NCBI GenBank assembly: GCA_029582165.1
Contig: CM055892.1
Coordinates: forward strand, 1,273,347-1,337,346
DNA length: 64,000 nt
Reading direction: 5' to 3'
Source: Portulaca oleracea
Lineage: Eukaryota > Streptophyta > Magnoliopsida > Caryophyllales > Portulacaceae
The notes beneath the pieces were generated by a model. The model saw only the letters and a list, made by a program, of their open reading frames with translations. It was not told the origin of the DNA and ran no database searches. Made by a program: the position numbers and the translations under genes. Shown piece by piece: positions 46,357-58,493 of this stretch (positions are counted from its first letter, which is position 1; each line of letters starts with the position of its first letter).

Positions 46357-47046
46357 ATGGCTGATCCGAAAATTTTAAATCCATACACCATGTTCATGCC
46401 TCCCGGGGGTCGTGTGACCGACTACATCTCCGAGTTGGTGGCAACCTTTGAGACGTTAAGAGCGAACCCGAACTCAATTTATCATGACGAAGTGCGAAGA
46501 GCGCACTGTCTGCTATCAACTCTTCCTTACACGCCCCCATGGAGGAGGTTCAGGGACAAGTATCATACCTTTATCTATTATTTCGAACAAGGAGTGCATG
46601 CGGAATGATTTGGAATATTGGGAGCGTGGTCGGTGGTGACTTTTGAGCTTAGGGTGCAAGAATATGCTAACCGCTGGGAGATGGAGTCGTGGAAGATTCC
46701 ATACTATTTTCTAAACCTGCTAGGGCCACAACCTCCCCAAGGTTTTGCGGAATTCCCTCCTCCACCTGTTCACTCGGGACACCAATCAAATCATGAAGAG
46801 GAAGAAGAACCCATGGAAAACGAGGAAGAAGGGGAAGCACAACCATCTCATGTTCCATCTCACGCCTCTAATGAAGTTGAGATTCTTCCTGCTCCTCCTA
46901 TGCCTGACCCTATGGTCATTGAGATTAGTTCGGACCAAGGAGAGAGTAGAGAGGTAAGCCAACCTGTGGTGCACCCCAAGACCAAGAAAAGCGATGACAC
47001 CAAAGATAATGACGATGATGATGATGAGGATTACACTCCTTCTTAG
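46357..47046 (+). pseudogene. Extra ORF upstream of gag in the Tekay element
   Basis: A 230-codon frame starting MADPKILNPYTMFMPPGGR, interrupted by a single in-frame TGA at 46606. The C-terminal half is Pro/Glu-rich and ends in an acidic tail. It resembles neither the gag domain nor any enzyme that I recognise. Additional ORFs beside gag-pol are known in some plant LTR elements, role unknown. It lies 540 bp after the primer site and about 420 bp before the gag start region. Confidence 0.6.
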
Positions 47047-47462
47047 GGGGTTCAGGTTCAGCCAGCGCAGGGCAAGAGGAAGACGCCATGATATTTTGTT
47101 TTGTTTTGTGGGATATTGATGTATTTTGGGCAGTAAACAAACTATTTATTTATGCTACGCTATGAACTATATGGTGTGTTGACGATATTATGGAGTTTGA
47201 TGTATTGTGGTTGGAACCTCCTATGTTCCGATGCTTTGTATTAGCACATGGACCTTTTGTATGATGGACTTAAACCTTATGTTTTAATGGAATCGCAGCA
47301 AAGCAACGAGAAGCATGGTGCTTTCATCTTTATATATGCATTTATGATTGAGAGTATGTGTACATGCATGATAATACTACGGCCCTGTTAATAGTTAAGG
47401 AGGGTTGACATATGAATCAATAAATGATGAGAGTAAACTAAATCTTATGTTTATCATGTAGT

Positions 47463-48500
47463 ATGTCTTACGCTTCTAAAACGGGCAACCCCAAAACGAA
47501 CACGGCGAGGACACGGCCGACAACCATGGACAAAATTTGTAGCTTCAACGACTTCAAGCTGTATCTCATGCCAATCCGGCGTCATCAGCCAATCTAGCAC
47601 CTTCACCACATAACTACCACCCCGAGTTTTTGGGGCAGGTATTCAAGAACTCCTTAGTAGAATCCCGAACTCAAGTGCGGAAGGAGGTAATGTAGCCAAG
47701 GAGGATGATTATGCCGATAAGGTAGCCAAGAGGAACCCCCAGACGTATGCAGGAGGATTCAATCCCGTGGAATTGGAGGATTGGATTCGAGGGATGGAAA
47801 AGATATTTGAGGTACTCGAAGTACCAAAGGAGAAGTGGGTGACCATTGGGACCTTCTACTTAGTAAAGGAGGCAGATTTATGGTGGAGCACCGTGAGGAA
47901 CAAGTATAAAAACATGGAGCTATCATGGGAAGGTTTTCTGAGTGATCTACGGGCGAAGTTTTATCCTCTTTCTTTACAACGACAAAAGGATAAGGAGTTT
48001 ACGAAGTTGAAAATGACTGGACCAAAGATGTCCGTAATGCAGTATGCGGCTAAATTCAATGAGTTAGCACGCTTTGCACCTGATTACGTGACCATGGAGC
48101 GCATGAAGATATTAAGGTTCGAAGGGGGCTCAGCTCCATATATACGAAGTCACCTAGCGGGTCAGTCTTTCAACACCATGCAAGAACTGTATGAGCGCAT
48201 CGCTGAGGTGGAAAGGGTAAAAAGGGAGTTGAGAGACACTTATCAAGAGAAGGAGGATCAAGTTAGCCCCAAACAGAAATGAGGTGATAGTCGGACTTCA
48301 GGTGAGGGATTGCCCTTAAAAAGACCAAGTCCATTTCCAGTGCGAAGTTGCCCGGCACTGACCCCGGAACCCTGCAGGAAATGCGGGAGAACCAATGATT
48401 CCACCAATCAATGCAAGGTAGGTACAGATAAGTGTTTATGGTGTGGAAGTAGCGAGCACTGAGCTATTGCTTGCCTAAAGCGACAGTCAAACTCAACCGC
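47463..48500 (+). pseudogene. gag of Tekay element
   Basis: An ATG at 47463 begins a gag-like N terminus with frame damage. From 47767 the frame is open for 171 codons and contains the retrotransposon gag domain (LWWSTVRNKY, FYPLSLQRQKDKEF, MSVMQYAAKFNELARFAPDY). A TGA at 48280 stops it. In the same frame follow knuckle-like CRKCGRTNDSTNQC and CLWCGSSEH, with a further TGA at 48460. Gag forms the particle and packages RNA; this copy is inactive. Confidence 0.85.
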
Positions 48501-49110
48501 CGCTACCACAAAGCCGGTACAAGTGCCATGGTCAGCACCACCCCTACCCACCCAAGCCAATGTAGGGAGGGCGTACACCATAGGGTGGAAGGAAGCAGCT
48601 ACCTCGGGTATAGTGGTTACCGAAACTCTTTTAATCAATTCCAAGCCTGTTTATGCTTTATTTGATTCCGGTGCTTCGCATTCGTTTGTTTCTGTGCATG
48701 TTAGTTCTAAATTAGGCTTATAAGAACATGAGACTGCGGTAGCATACCAAATAAGACTACCAAATGGCCAAGTCATGACTTGTGACAAAGCACTTGTAAG
48801 TGTTGCTCTTAAGATTTCAAACGAAAGTTTCCCGACCGATCTTATTGTCATAGATATAGCTGAGTTTGATGTCATCCTGGGCATGGATTGGTTAGCTAAA
48901 CACGGGGCTAAGATCAAGTGTGATGAGGGAGTAGTAGTGCTAAAGAGTTAGCTAGGAGGCAAGGTTCATTTTAAGGGTGAATCGGGAAAGCTTAGCTGTA
49001 AAATTATATCCTTGATGAAGGCCAGGAAGTTTATATGCCAAGGCGTCGAGGCCTATCTATGTTACATGTTGGAAGACCAATCAAAAGCGTTGAACTCAGA
49101 AGATATCCCT
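48501..49110 (+). pseudogene. Aspartic protease region of Tekay pol
   Basis: Same frame as gag. ALFDSGASHSFVS holds the catalytic DSG, and FDVILGMDWLAKH is the conserved second motif. Stops at 48721 and 48948 disrupt it. Confidence 0.85.
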
Positions 49111-49850
49111 GTGGTATGTGAATTTCCAGATGTATTCCCTGAGGAATTATCTGAATTACCCCCGAGGAGGGGAATTGATTTCTAAATAGAGTTGGTTCCG
49201 CAGTCAATCTCCAAAGCTCCTTACCGAATGGCACCTGCGGAATTGAACGAACTTAGGATTCAACTGGACGAGTTACTTCAGTTAGGATTCATAGGTCGAG
49301 CGTATCACCATGGGGAGCACGGGTCCTGTTTGTTAAGAAGAAAGATGGAAGCCTAAGGCTATGTATTGATTACCGGGAGCTGAACAAGGTTATTATGAAG
49401 AATAAATACCCACTACCCGTATCGATGATTTGTTCGATCAGTTACAAGGGGTAGGCGTGTTTTCCAAAATTGACTTGAGATCTGGGTACCACCAATTGAG
49501 AATAAAGTCGGAGGACATACCCAAGACAACTTTTAGGACCCGTTACGAGCACTACGAGTTTATAGTAATGCCTTTTGGGCTTACAAATTCTCCGGTAGTT
49601 TTTAAGGATCTCATGAATCGGGTTTTCCGACCATATTTGGACAAGTTTGTAGTGGTCTTCATTGATGACATATTGATTTATTCGAAAACCCAAGAGGAGC
49701 ATGAACATCTGAGAATAGTGTTGCAGCCTCTGAGGGAACAACACCTGTATGCTAAATTTAAGATGTGAGTTCTGGTTGGAAGAAGTAGCCTTTTTAGGGC
49801 ACATAGTGACCAAGGAAGGGATCAAAAGTAGATCCACAAAAAGTTGAAGC
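49111..49850 (+). pseudogene. Reverse transcriptase of Tekay pol
   Basis: The segment before RT (FPDVFPEELSELPP) has a TAA at 49183. RT motifs are split by frameshifts near 49287 and 49420. The core from 49430 shows [23 protein letters not shown] (catalytic DD) and EEHEHLR. The frame is lost again near 49765. Confidence 0.9.
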
Positions 49851-49859
49851 AGTCATGAA

Positions 49860-50326
49860 TTAGAGCAGGCCCACAACCATCACGGAAGTAAGGAGCTTTC
49901 TAGGCATTGCCGGTTATTATCGACGCTTCATACAAGATATCTCAAAGATCGCCCTACCTCTGACCAACTTATTGAAGACTACTAAATTCGAATGGTCAGA
50001 AAAATGTGAGAAAGCATTTCAAGAACTCAAAAGAAGGCTCACTTCTACCCCGATCCTGACCTTACCAGTAGAAGGAAAAGAATATGTCATCTACTGTGGT
50101 GCATCTAAACGTGGGTTAGGTTGTGTTTTGATGCAAGATGATAAGGTTATCGCCTACGCCTCCAGGCAGTTGAAACCATACAAATCGAATTACCCTACTC
50201 ATGATCTAGAGTTGGCGGCAGTAGTTTTCGCCTTAAAGATATGGAGGCCCTATTTTTAAGGTGCTCATACCAAGGTCTTTATGGATCACCAGAGTCATTA
50301 AGTACATATTTACTCAGAAAGAGTTG
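49860..50326 (+). pseudogene. RNase H of Tekay pol, 5' part
   Basis: Open from about 49972 with [15 protein letters not shown], then [12 protein letters not shown] and [17 protein letters not shown], as in chromovirus RNase H. A stop (TAA at 50257) and a small frame change precede the solo LTR insertion within the QKEL motif. Confidence 0.88.
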
Positions 50327-53300
50327 TGTAATAACCCACCCCAAAATCATGTTTAATTATCTATAAATCACAATATCTATCCAAATCGCGTTATAAATTT
50401 TTTCGCGTTTACCTTTATTTATTTACTTATTTACTTATTGATATCGGTGTCAAGTCTCGTGCAGGAGATGGCTAAGGTGCCGAATTATCGGCTTAAAAAT
50501 TTACTTTACATATTCATTCAATGAGTTAAAGTATTTCAGATTATACGATGTGTATTATAAATTTATTTACCGAGAAATGGTTAATAATTATCCGCCTCGA
50601 TTTCTATATATATTTTACCGTCCCAATTTTAATTTATTTAGTTTTATTTCCTTTACATAATTTTAAAGAGGTAATTTTTCCACTTTATTATTCTTAATCC
50701 AAATTCCTTTGTATTTTATTTTTATGTTACCAAATTATTATCAATATATTTAATTTCATACAAAAACCCAATACTTCAATTTATTACAACAATTACAATA
50801 TATTTATCCTATTGTTATCATCCTATTACTATTTAATTAAGGTTTATTTTAGTTATTATTAGCATTAGTTTTAATTAGATGGTGAGTATATATGTTTTAG
50901 TGAGGAGGAGCTTGGGTCATTTTATTTACTCCCACTCAAATTAGACAATCTCTCAAGAGCTCTCCCTTCCTCCTTCTCCCTCCAACCAGCCGGCCACTCC
51001 AGCCACCACCACCGATCTTTTTCCGGCCAGCCGGCGCCGGAAACCGCCAGCCACCAGTGGTCGCCGCCCTCCTCTTCCTCCCTCTTGTGTTTTTCTCCAA
51101 TTTTATCTTCAAGGGTAACCTCTCAAAACCCCCAATTTCAATTTTTCTAAACCCTAATCTGAAAATCTATGTTGTACATATGTTTCTTTTGTAATTTCTA
51201 CCTCTTTTACTCTCTTTTATCTTAAATTCAAGTATATAATTGTATTGGTTAAGTTAGGGTTAAGTTTTGAGTACATGCATGTGTGTTTCTAAGTGTTTAT
51301 GAGGTTTTGTGGATGAATTCATGGTGGATGATGATTATATGTTAATGCATGTGAAATTCTTGAGAGATTCTTAGTAAGTGAGGGCTGTGTTTATGTTTTG
51401 AGATTATGAATTAAGTGTTATTATGTTTAATTTGGGTGAATTTAGTGAGGTTTTGGTGCAAGAGTTCAAGAACAAGTCCTTTATGTTGAGTTTATGTTTA
51501 ATCCATAGTTGCATGTGGTTTTTAAGGTCCTTGATGAGTAAATTTTCAAGGTTTATATTCTGGAAATATAGTGGATTAAAGTTAGGAGAGGTTTGGTTAT
51601 GTTTAATATGGTTAAGAGTGGGAAAAACTCAATTAAAAATTGAGATGGTGTTTAAAGCCTCTGTTTCGATTCTGGAAATTTACAGTAGTATAAAAGTGGG
51701 ATTTTTGCCCAAATTTCTACTCCATTTGATAGCTTAAGGTGTTAGCAAACCATAGGCTTTGGAATTTCGAATTTCCGACTAGAATAGCCCGAGTTACGAC
51801 CAAAACCGTGAAGGTACAATTTTATATACGAATTCTGAGTCACTGTATTGAGGGCTGTTTTTCATGCCTTTGGAGATCTCTTTAGTTTTTATGGTAAACA
51901 TGAAAGTTTTAGGCCACGTTGCAAGCTTTCCAGAAAGGTATGATTCGTAGTCATCCGATGTCGGGAGTTTGAGTTACGAGCCCGGGAAGCAGGGCTGTCC
52001 AGAGCAACGTTTCTGCCCAATTTAGCTTATGTAAATTAATATCTTTTGGGCCTCAAATCAACCCAATAAGGAGTCCTAAGCATAAGTGTGTCATGGTTAT
52101 AAGTTGTCATTTTGGAGTTATATGTTTAAGGCTAAGAGTACCATTTTGGAGTCTTAAGTGAGTCTTAAGGATAGCTTCCAAAAGCTAGTAAGTTTGGCAA
52201 AGTACCTTTTTTTTCCCCATCTTTCTTTAGCATAATGTTCAATGTCTTTGGTCTAGCTAAGAATTTTCTTCTAGCTTGATAGCCTCCAAGTCCTAAATCA
52301 ATCCAACCTTTGGTACTTAAGTCATCGTTTCAAGATTATTTTCTTGGATTCAAGCCTTTTATTCGAATCATCTTCTACGTCATTATTCTCATGTTTTTCC
52401 GACCCGGAAATTCTAAGGTTTTATATGCACAGCTTCTGTCCGGGCCCATTTTGGAGCCCTTCCACTCGTTTTTAGCCTCTGGTGCTGTTAACAAAGTTGT
52501 AGATTATGTTTTTCCCTATTCCGGGATGTACTCTTTCACTTCGTTTCGATTTTCCTAACTTAAGTTTTGCTATAAACTCTATTTTCTAGACAACCTGAAA
52601 TTTTATTCCTAAAGTTATTTCATTGATATTACTAAGTTTCTAAACTTGTAAATCTAATTTAGAACCTTATTCGGTTCTTCATTTCTATTTATTCTTATTT
52701 TAGTTGACAAGTTTCGAAAGCCATCTCCAAGCCGAGACGCGCCGCCAAGGTCTTTAGCGTCCCAAGGTACGCAAATTGTCCAGCTTTTACAATCTAAGTT
52801 ATAGTCATGATTCATTCAATTTATGCCATGTCAAGTTTTATGGTTTACAATGCCTTTATATTTAACAGTGGACCCGCACTCTATGTTTATATTTACTTTC
52901 ATGTTTTAGCACTCCTGATCAGAGTGCCTTGACCTGGCCAGTGTCGACTGCTTGGCAGTCACCCATTCCAAGTTTTGGTCAACTTGGGCATGCGCGTGTG
53001 TGAGGTGCTTGCACCGATCGTAAGGGTTCTACCTACTTTCTACTCTCATTTGCTCACGTTTATGCATATATTCATGATCATGTCATTCAAGTCCTATTTT
53101 AATCCCCTTCCCTTGTTTTCAAAATGAATTTAAATGCCGGCACCAAAACCGTTTTCGAACGGTTTACGTGCTGGAGGTTTACGTACTGAGTGTTTCCCCA
53201 CTCACCTTTTTGCAATGTTTTAATGATTTGTTTTAGGAGGTTCGAGCTCCCAAGGCAAGGACAAGTCGGTTCCAAAGTAGTTCAAGGCTCTCAAGGTAGT

Positions 53301-53594
53301 TCTCTGAGGAATTCATCGGTTAGCAAAGGCGAGCAGGATTTTGGAAGTTGTATCAGTTTTTAAGCTATGTTTAAGTTTATATATTCTATCCAAGGGTTGT
53401 AATAGTTTTATATGTGAAGGTTCTTAAGTTAAGTAAGTTATCTTGTGGTTTTGGAAGTTTCTTTGGTGTTGTTGCCTTGTCTCTTTTGGGAGACGGCGGT
53501 GACACTTCAACCTAAAAGTGTTCCGCTGCGCTAATCGCGGGCTTAGCTTCTCTAAGTAGAGTTTAATCCCTGTGATTAAGGTTGGGGTGTTACA
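50327..53594 (+). mobile_element. Solo LTR nested in Tekay RNase H
   Basis: A 3268 bp TG...CA segment (TGTAATAACCC to GGGTGTTACA) flanked by a perfect 5 bp target duplication AGTTG (50322-50326, 53595-53599). It has no internal region, so it is a product of LTR-LTR recombination. The end motif (GACGGCGGTGAC, CCGCTGCGCTAATC) shows kinship with the host element's own LTR family, but the bulk differs. The small ORFs inside are not credible genes. Confidence 0.95.
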
Positions 53595-53599
53595 AGTTG

Positions 53600-53820
53600 A
53601 ATCTGAGGCAACATAGATGGTTGGAGCTTCTCAAGGATTATGACTTAGACATTCAATACCATCCTAGAAAGGCTAATTTAGTTGCTGATTCCCTGAGTAG
53701 AAAGAATCAGCCAGAGGCAGATGTGTCAATGGTAAAACAACCAAAGCTCCGTCAGGAAATTCAGAAGACAAAGATAGTGTATTTCCACTGGGTTATGTAC
53801 AGACACAACTAGCAGAACTT
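53600..53820 (+). pseudogene. RNase H of Tekay pol, 3' part
   Basis: Resumes directly after the solo LTR with [16 protein letters not shown] and [18 protein letters not shown], the end of RNase H and start of the linker to integrase. Stopped by TAG at 53810. Confidence 0.88.
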
Positions 53821-55080
53821 CAGGTGCAACCTTCCATATTAGAAGAAATCAAGAAAGAGCAAGTGAATGATGAGCATTTACAGTACATTCGTGCTGGTGT
53901 AGAAAAAGGGAAAATGCCAGGGTTTTTGATCCACGAGGACAGAACTTTGAGATTTCAGAATCGGTTGTGTGTACCCGCAACCCAGGACTTCTGAGAGAGG
54001 ATCATGCGCGGAGGACATGATACCGTGTACTCGGTACACCCAGAGGGCACAAAGATGTATCGAAATATACGGGAAAGGTTTTGGTGGCCTAACATGAAAA
54101 AGGACATAGCTGGCTTTGTGGACAAATGCCTTACATGTCAAAAGGTGAAAATCGAGCATCAACGACCTTTAGGGGAATTAAGGTCATTAGAGATACCCGC
54201 ATGGAAGTGGGATTCAGTATCAATGGATTTCATCATGGGATTACCCTTAATGATCACCAAAAAGAATGTCATATGGGTCATTGTAGACCGACTGACCAAA
54301 TATGCTCACTTCATTCCAATAAATAAAAGTTGGAAAGTTGATAAGTTAGCAGAAATTTATGTAAAGGAGGTGGTGAGGCTACATGGCATTCCTAAAGATA
54401 TCATCTCTGACCGAGATACCAGGTTTCAATCCCGGTTCTGGACTGCCCTGTAGGAAGCGCTTGGTACGAAGCTAAACTTCAGTAGCTCTTATCACCCAGA
54501 AATGGACGGTCACACGTAACAGTAAACCAGATTGTGGAGGATATGCTTCGAGCTTCTGTCTTGGATTTTCAAGGAAATTGGGAGGATTTCTTACCCTTAG
54601 TTGAGTTTTCCTATAATAATAGTTATCAAGCCACGATCCAAATGGCACCGTCGAAGCCCTATACAGACGGAAATACAGGTCTCCTTTGTGCTGGAGTGGA
54701 ATGGATGAAACCCTGATAGTGGGACCCGAACTGATACAAGATATGACGGACAAAGTGCGAGTGATCCAGCAGCACATTAAGACGGCCCAAAGCCTACAGA
54801 AAAGCTATGCTGACAAGAGGAGGAAACCTTTGGAGTTTCAGCCCGATGATAAAGTGTTTCTCAAGGTTTCGCCTACTAAGGGAGTGCGAAGGTTCAATGT
54901 CAAAGGAAAACTGAGCCCTAGGTATATCGGACCTTATGAGATCATTGAGAAGATTAACCCGGTGGCATACAGGCTAGAGTTAGCCATGGACTTAGAGCAT
55001 GGTCACGATGTATTTCATGTATCGCAGCTGCGAAAATACGTACCTGACCCGAACCATATTGTTGAGCCCGAAACAATAGC
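53821..55080 (+). pseudogene. Integrase of Tekay pol
   Basis: Zinc-binding HHCC region near 54000-54150 (RFWWPNMKKDI, CLTCQKVK), then the catalytic core with SMDFIMGLP, VDRLTKYAHF and ISDRDTRFQSRFW (two Asp of DDE). A TAG at 54451 and an indel near 54515 interrupt the core; the rest of the core and the C-terminal part (LSPRYIGPYEI, VFHVSQLRKY) follow in other frames. Confidence 0.88.
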
Positions 55081-55258
55081 CGTCACGGAATACTTAGCCT
55101 ACGAAGAGGTGCCGGTTCAGATTCTGGACCGAAGATTCAAGCGACTACGCTCCAAAGAGATTCTTTTAGTGAAGGTTCTGTAGACTAACCAGTCCACATC
55201 TGAGGCCACTTGGGAAACCGAGGAGGATATGCGAAACAAGTACCCCCATTTGTTCTAA
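55081..55258 (+). pseudogene. C-terminal chromodomain of Tekay integrase
   Basis: QILDRRFKRLRSKEILLVKV, then a TAG where the conserved Trp is expected (55181), then EATWETEEDMRNKYPHLF and a stop at 55256. In this family the chromodomain directs integration to marked chromatin. Confidence 0.85.
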
Positions 55259-55267
55259 GGTAAGACA

Positions 55268-56320
55268 CTAGGAATTTCTTATGGAAGGGGGAAGGACAAT
55301 ATAAGAGGGCCCCTCTTGTTGATTGGGACACTGTTTGTTTACCCAAAAAATATGGTGGCCTGAGTATTCGTCATGTGGGTTTATGGAATAAAGCTTGGAT
55401 GGGAAAAATCATTTGGGATATAGCTAATAAGAAGGAATGCTTATGGATTCGTTGGATCCATGAAAGGTATATTAAGTGGTGTACTTGGTAGGACTATCAA
55501 CCTCCGTGGGACGTTCCTTGGCATTGGAAATGTCTTTGTAGAGTGAAGGAGGAACTTAAATCTGGCTGTCAGGTTGATAGTCCTTGGTCTTGGGGTCTTA
55601 CATCTATAGGGAGGTTTACGATTACTAGCTGTGTGATGTGGTTGATGGGGGAGAAGCAACTTGTTTCTTGGCGTAGACTCATTTGGAGCAGGGCCTCTGT
55701 TCCTCGACATTCCATTCTTGCTTGGATGTGTTTGTTGGGCAGAACTCCTTTCTCGGCCAGGCTTGTTGCTCATGGGGTTTGTATTAATCCTATTTATGTG
55801 TTTGTGGTGAGGATATAGAGGACATCAATCACCTCTTTATCCAGTGCAATTTTGTTTGTTCATTACGTATGAAGATGGGTAGATCCTTGGGTATACCTTT
55901 CAGTTTTGATTCGGTTCGGAGATGGACTCATACTTAGACCAACATGTGTCGGCTCATGCATATCAAGCGTTTAACTGTTGGTTTCTTTACTGCAATTACT
56001 ACAGGTGTTTGGAAGTCTTGAAATACGGTAAAGTTTTGACAACAACATATCACTTCAAATATGATCTTACATAAAATCCATAGAGATACAATGTATAGGG
56101 TTCTTTTTGCTACGAAAAGTTCCAAAAATTTTGACACGTGTATAGTTGTATTGCTTTCATTGAACCTTAACTAAGTTGGTTAAGGGTTCTTAGGTTGGGT
56201 CTCCTTTCCGGGGAGCTTAGTAATGAATGTTAACTTTCGGCCCTAAAAAAATAATCATAACTTATTATGATTTTCTTATTGTAATACTTATAAGCATAAT
56301 AAAAATATACTCATGATAAT
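55268..56320 (+). pseudogene. LINE C-terminal region (zf-RVT) and 3' tail, copy B
   Basis: From NFLWKGEGQYKRAPLVDWD and LPKKYGGLSIRHVGLWNKAW it matches the C-terminal part of plant LINE RT proteins, followed by the zinc-binding RT domain (LIWSRASVPRHSILAWM, then Cys/His pattern up to HLFIQCNF). There is a TAG at 55489 and frame damage near 55800. It is 5'-truncated and joined directly to the Tekay stop. Confidence 0.85.
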
Positions 56321-57413
56321 AGCAGAAATTTGAACCTTGATTAGGGGCGGATATGCACTTAGCCTAGGGGTGTGCACGGACACCCTTAACCAAAGAAAAA
56401 TTTGTGATTCTCTAATATTATTCAGAAGAAATTTTTTTTAATTGGAGCAAGTGGACACCGTAAAAAAATTCCCGAAAAATAAAAAGGTGTCCAAGTTAGC
56501 AACAAACCAAAAACCTTAAAATATTATTCCCTCGGTCCCAAATAAATTGTCGACGTTGACTAATTAGGTCAAAAAATTTTAATTTTGATCGTTAATTTGT
56601 CAAATTATATGTTGATTTATTACAAGACTACCGCTATTAGATTTGTAATGAAAAATGTTTTTACCTGAATACAATATTATTAGTCTTGTTAAGATAGAAC
56701 CTGAAATTAATGGTCAAAGTGTTGCATCGAAGACCGTGAAAAATAAACTGGACAAATTAATAAAGACGTAGGGAGTACCAAATTGTTTCTTTATAAACAA
56801 AAAGTGTAAGTTAATGAATTGGGTAATTGGGTATCAATATAAGTTTAAGATATAAATATCTAGTTAATGTGAAATTTCAATTTATTTGGTGAACATATTT
56901 ATATGATGATGTGAAATTTTGTTAAACTTGTGAATATGTTATTTAACATTTATTTTTATTTTTATTATTATTTATTTAAATTCAAAAATTTGCTGGGAGG
57001 TGCCATAAATTCTTAACAACTGACCGTTGGGGGACCACATTTTTTTTAATGCACTCAAAGGGGACCAAATCATCAAACAAATGGCTCCCAGGTGACTTTC
57101 CAGCCAATTATTGCCGGAATCCATGAAAAGACTAAAAAGCCCTTGGGGATGGTTGTGAAAAGACCATGCTGCCCTTATTTTAGCCCGCTCAGAAAATACG
57201 AAGGCCTCTCCATTACCTTCTTCAATGCATGCCAACTAACACTGAACCAAGCACTATTCAATCGGAAGTTTCTGAAAATCTTCATCAAGAGAAGGAGGTG
57301 GCTGGGGCGGTGATCGGAGTTCGACGGCGGTGACAAATGGAAGTATGAATCATTCCGTAATTTGGTGATAAAATCACAATTAGATCCCTTAAACTGTAAT
57401 TTATCACATCCAT

Positions 57414-57487
57414 CCTTTGTTACTAATCATACACTCTGATCCCGTTAACTGCAGTCCTTTGTTACTAATCATACACTCTGATCCCGA
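57414..57487. repeat. Short direct repeat in MULE
   Basis: A 32-base segment with CCTTTGTTACTAATCATACA occurs twice, 42 bases apart. Confidence 0.85.
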
Positions 57488-57519
57488 TTTTTGCCACACT
57501 GAGTCTCATTTGTCGCTTT

Positions 57520-58493
57520 ACCCACCTTTATAAAATCGATTCGGGAATTTCTGGGCAATATTATTGGATGAACCCTAGAATTGAATCATAGATTCAAAGT
57601 TTAGAGAGAAATCTTATCTCAAAATCCAAATCAGACCCAGAAATATAGACGAAAAACCCACTTATTTGCAATCGAAGTTGTGCAAATTGGGATTGTGTCG
57701 ATTCCAGAAATACCCAAGGGAACAATTTTCTGGGTTTTCTTCATCCTTGAGGTTGCTTTTGTATCTTATTTCTCTCTACTTTCTGTGCAGCTGATACCTT
57801 GCTACCCTTCGTTGCTTCCTTCTTCTTCTTGAGTTTTGCCCTTACATCTGACTTTCACAATTAGAGTTTTGATTGAATTCCACAGATTACTTAGAGCGTT
57901 TGTGAGTACTTCTGCTTTCATTTTGGTTTCTCTATAAACCCTTCACTTCCAATCTGGGTTTCATTTGTTTTGTTCAGTTTTGATCCTTTCACATAGCATG
58001 CCTCTTTACACTTTGATTTTGCCATCATGATATTGGAACAAGATGGATTCTTATGTCTACACAAAGTTCATATCTATATGGTGTTTCTCAGCCCATTTCC
58101 CCCGAAACCCTTGAAGGATTTGAGCTGGGAAGGAGGTACTAAAACCCTAAGGTTTTAATGGAGAATCCCTATGAAACAGTAGTGAATAGGAGTAATGAGC
58201 AATTGAGCACTAGACAGCACCCCTCACCCCGCTTATCTTGGCTTGATTTGAGAGTGTTTTATGTAAGAATTAGCAAATTTGAGGTTGATGATTGCACCGC
58301 TGACCACCTGACCTTGAGCCACATCCCATTAGACCCTAACACTCTTCTTGAGGTCAATGGGGTCAAGGCTAGCATATACTCAGATGGGATGTCAACCCTT
58401 CTTCGTAGAGATCACTTCGATAAGAAATCGGAGGAGAACCCAGAAGATGAAGAAGAAAGCCAAAGAAGACAAAAGAAGAAGCAAAGAAGATGA
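57520..58493 (+). pseudogene. Gene fragment carried by the MULE
   Basis: The 111-residue ORF from 58158 (MENPYETVVNRSNEQLST) has a well-mixed globular composition, including SWLDLRVFYVRISKFEVDD and VNGVKASIYSDGMSTLLRRD. After DKKSEEN it runs into a GAAGAA-rich stretch coding Glu/Arg/Lys, probably not from the original gene. Upstream sequence looks like a plant 5' UTR with intron signals (GTGAGT at 57902; TTCTCAG at 58086). It reads like the captured 5' part of a cellular gene. I do not assign a function; a BLASTP search would decide. Confidence 0.55.

Larger units (their letters stand above)
45802..55262 (+). mobile_element. Internal region of Tekay-type Ty3/gypsy chromovirus, decayed
   Basis: The order extra ORF, gag, zinc knuckles, protease, RT, RNase H, integrase, C-terminal chromodomain is diagnostic of chromoviruses; long LTRs and the gag type point to the Tekay/Del clade. 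Several stops fall where Gln or Trp codons are expected (TAA/TAG for CAA, CAG or TGG), consistent with C-to-T decay. The RNase H is split by a solo LTR, and the 3' LTR is absent. Confidence 0.88.

Noticed and set aside
51423..52558. ORFs inside the solo LTR
   Set aside because: LTRs of this clade are non-coding; peptides show no domain.
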